From Prevotellaceae bacterium UBA1716 (GTDB lineage Bacteria > Bacteroidota > Bacteroidia > Bacteroidales > Bacteroidaceae): 7,448 bases of DNA. Numbering within the stretch: position 1 is the first letter of the stretch; every line of letters begins with the position of its first letter. The stretch covers positions 1 to 7,448 of the forward strand of contig DCIW01000088.1 in the NCBI GenBank assembly GCA_002317225.1, written 5' to 3'. A program made the translations under genes and the position numbers. This document shows positions 5,605 through 7,448 of the stretch, one piece after another. Under the pieces are notes generated by a model. It was not told the DNA's origin. It was given only the letters and a program-made list of their open reading frames with translations, and made no database searches.

Positions 5605-7448
5605 CTATATTTTCACAACAGTATCTGTTCCATAAGCCAATTTAAGTCTTCCGCCCTCACGAACTACTTTTCCATTCTTCACAAGATTGTCAAGTGCTGC
5701 GAAAAGTGCTTGATCAAGATTTGCTCCGCGACGAGTGAAACCAAGGAGTTTAGCAGTTATGAGAGATGCATTATCTTCAGCAAGAGACACTTGCGAACGA
5801 ACCGTATCAAGAAGAGCATTCTCAATCTCTACAACAGGAATCTCTGTGATGTCACGCCCCGAACTCTTACGATAGCCCGTGAAGTTGTCTGCATCCTCCT
5901 GAGTGAGGAAGATAGTATATGTGCCACGATCAGGAATCTGACAATACTTTGAAATTGCAGCACCAACCTCCGACTGCAAAGTAGGAGTAACACGAGTTTT
6001 GCCCTGTACAGCAGACACTCGCTTGCAAAGGAGACTGAACATGATTGGTTGTTCAACAGATATTATCTCCTTCACCACCTTCTTCAAATCTGCACTCGAT
6101 GACTTTGGAACATACTTTTCATAAGGCAACACATTACTGTCCTCTTCCTCCTCCATTTCATCAGAGACATCAAACTCTGGAGTTGTATTTATCTGAACTT
6201 CAGCCTTTACTGGTCGTTCATTATATGCTTTCTCAATTCGATCGAGCACACGTTCTGGGTTGTTGTGCCAATCTACAGTCCACACTCTCATTATATTCCA
6301 AGAGAGTGATTCGAGCACAGAAGGCTGGACTATCTCACGGTCGCGAGCAGTCTGAGTATGCTTGTATTCTTCTCCATCGAGCAAGATACCGAGAGCGTAA
6401 CTGCTTGGATTTTCCTTATCAACAAGTGCTACATCAACTTTAAACTGGCTGCGTCCCACTCCAAGTTGTACTTCGTATCCTCGTTGCTGCAAAGCCTTTC
6501 CAATCTGTTCTGCGATAACTGTATCGCTTGTAGACTGGGCATTTGATGAGAGTTGTGGCAATGTCTGATTCTCAGCATATTCGAGGAAATGCTTCAGTCC
6601 TTCAACACCCCTCGCACTTGTGCGACGAAGGTCTATCTGTGAAGAACGAAGGGTAGAGTAAACTATCATCTGATGTCGAGCACGAGAGACCGCTACATTC
6701 AATCTTCGTTCACCACCCGAATTGTTGAGCGGACCGAAGTTCATGCTCACATTGCCGTTCTTATCTGGACCATAACCAATCGAGAAGAGTATCACATCGC
6801 GTTCATCTCCCTGCACATTCTCAAGGTTCTTCACGAAGATAGGTTCATACATCGCATCTGCCACTTCAGCAAGTTTGCGGTTAGACTCAAGTCGCTCGTT
6901 CAGGATATCTTCAATCAAGTTCTGCTGAACCACACTAAATGCAATCACACCAATACTGAACTTGCTCAATTCTTCATCCATCAATCTGCGTTCAATCTCC
7001 TTCACAATCGCTTCTGCTTCAGCCTTATTGCAACGCTTTCCGCCCTTATCATACACTCCCTTTACAGGAACATAATTCACCTTTGTCTGCTTGTCATCAA
7101 TCGATGGGAAGGTGATGAGCGAACCATCATAATACTCATTATTACTAAATGCGATAAGGCTCTCGTGGCGACTGCGATAGTGCCATGACAACTGAAGCGA
7201 TGGTATGCTCAATGTGCGGCAATCCTCGAGGATACTCTCCATATCGTCGATGCTCGCTTCATCTTCATCCACATTGTTGCTTGAGAAGAAACTGGTAGGA
7301 GGCATCTGCTTAGGGTCGCCCACTACCACAAGTGCACTACCTCTTGCTATTGCTCCAACCGACTCGCTTGTAGGCATTTGCGATGCTTCGTCGAAGATGA
7401 CAAGGTCGAATTTCTTCTTATCAAGATTGATATATTGTGCCACAGACA
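5605..7448 (-). CDS. Large SF1 helicase with Vsr-like nuclease-fold and DUF3320 domains, C-terminal part
   Basis: The frame is open past the right edge; the visible part is about 614 residues. Numbering here starts at the Val (GTG) codon at 7443, which with the Ser before it forms the family segment SVAQY. Superfamily 1 motifs are clear: motif II FDEAS (17-21), motif III VGDPKQMPPTSFF (41-53), LSWHYRSRHESL (85-96), motif V ENVQGDERDVILFS (208-221) and motif VI LNVAVSRAR (248-256). Residues about 305-405 match the MTES_1575/Vsr-like restriction-endonuclease fold (KVDVALV, GILLDGEEYK, ARDRE, VWTVDW). An acidic linker (424-434) and a DUF3320-type segment (449-500) follow, then a winged-helix-like end with KLLGFTRRG. 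Such proteins are usually 1,500-2,000 residues, with DUF4011 and Walker A in the missing part. Related helicase-nuclease proteins are reported in anti-phage defence; that role is inferred here. The glutamate usual in the 'IExDG' nuclease motif is leucine. Confidence 0.88.
   Translation of the reverse strand, partial: SVAQYINLDKKKFDLVIFDEASQMPTSESVGAIARGSALVVVGDPKQMPPTSFFSSNNVDEDEASIDDMESILEDCRTLSIPSLQLSWHYRSRHESLIAFSNNEYYDGSLITFPSIDDKQTKVNYVPVKGVYDKGGKRCNKAEAEAIVKEIERRLMDEELSKFSIGVIAFSVVQQNLIEDILNERLESNRKLAEVADAMYEPIFVKNLENVQGDERDVILFSIGYGPDKNGNVSMNFGPLNNSGGERRLNVAVSRARHQMIVYSTLRSSQIDLRRTSARGVEGLKHFLEYAENQTLPQLSSNAQSTSDTVIAEQIGKALQQRGYEVQLGVGRSQFKVDVALVDKENPSSYALGILLDGEEYKHTQTARDREIVQPSVLESLSWNIMRVWTVDWHNNPERVLDRIEKAYNERPVKAEVQINTTPEFDVSDEMEEEEDSNVLPYEKYVPKSSSADLKKVVKEIISVEQPIMFSLLCKRVSAVQGKTRVTPTLQSEVGAAISKYCQIPDRGTYTIFLTQEDADNFTGYRKSSGRDITEIPVVEIENALLDTVRSQVSLAEDNASLITAKLLGFTRRGANLDQALFAALDNLVKNGKVVREGGRLKLAYGTDTVVKI

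Noticed and set aside
6673..7188. Plus-strand open frame opposite the helicase motifs
   Set aside because: It covers helicase motifs IV-VI on the other strand and has no recognisable domain of its own.
7441..7443. GTG at 7443 as the start of the helicase gene
   Set aside because: The frame continues upstream to the window edge and the preceding Ser fits the family's SVAQY segment. A protein starting there would lack Walker A and the N-terminal helicase half.

Overview
The window looks like chromosomal DNA of a Bacteroidales bacterium, most likely Prevotella or a close relative. Four things point there: the composition is moderately AT-rich; start codons lack Shine-Dalgarno sequences and sit in A/T-rich leaders; there is a TAnnTTTG-type -7 promoter box; and one secreted enzyme ends in a Prevotella-style tail (YDLTGRRV...GIYIIDGKKV). 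All four supported genes read on the minus strand, so the order of transcription runs from high to low coordinates.

Layout in transcription order. At the right edge (7448-5605) is the C-terminal part of a very large superfamily 1 helicase. It carries motifs II to VI, a Vsr/MTES_1575-like nuclease-fold domain and a DUF3320-type tail; the N-terminus and Walker A lie outside the window. An AT-only gap of 41 bp separates it from a secreted PL11 rhamnogalacturonan lyase with an extra C-terminal beta module and sorting-like tail (5563-2921). After a 31 bp gap holding a perfect 6-bp hairpin comes a secreted, unusually compact GH115 alpha-glucuronidase (2889-667). About 600 bp without a gene follow (59-666), crowded with small repeats. 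At the left edge (58-1) are the first 19 codons of a Bro-N/phage-antirepressor-like gene.

The PL11 and GH115 genes probably form one transcript and act together on decorated pectin or on mixed pectin/glucuronoxylan/arabinogalactan material: the lyase cuts the rhamnogalacturonan I backbone and the glucuronidase removes (4-O-methyl)glucuronic acid branches. No SusC/SusD pair or regulator is in view, so membership of a full polysaccharide utilisation locus cannot be judged here. The helicase is of a kind linked to genome defence or DNA transactions and has no obvious metabolic tie to the enzymes.

The least ordinary part is the 59-666 interval. It holds a helically phased array of ACAAAT hexamers just upstream of the antirepressor promoter, a 31-bp-spaced degenerate repeat pair, a CACAGAG repeat block around small palindromes, and a symmetrical element in which two triple 8-bp arrays in inverted orientation flank a C-run, an AT-rich core and a G-run. 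I found no convincing new multi-gene system. The repeat architecture and the non-canonical nuclease motif of the helicase are the items most worth checking.
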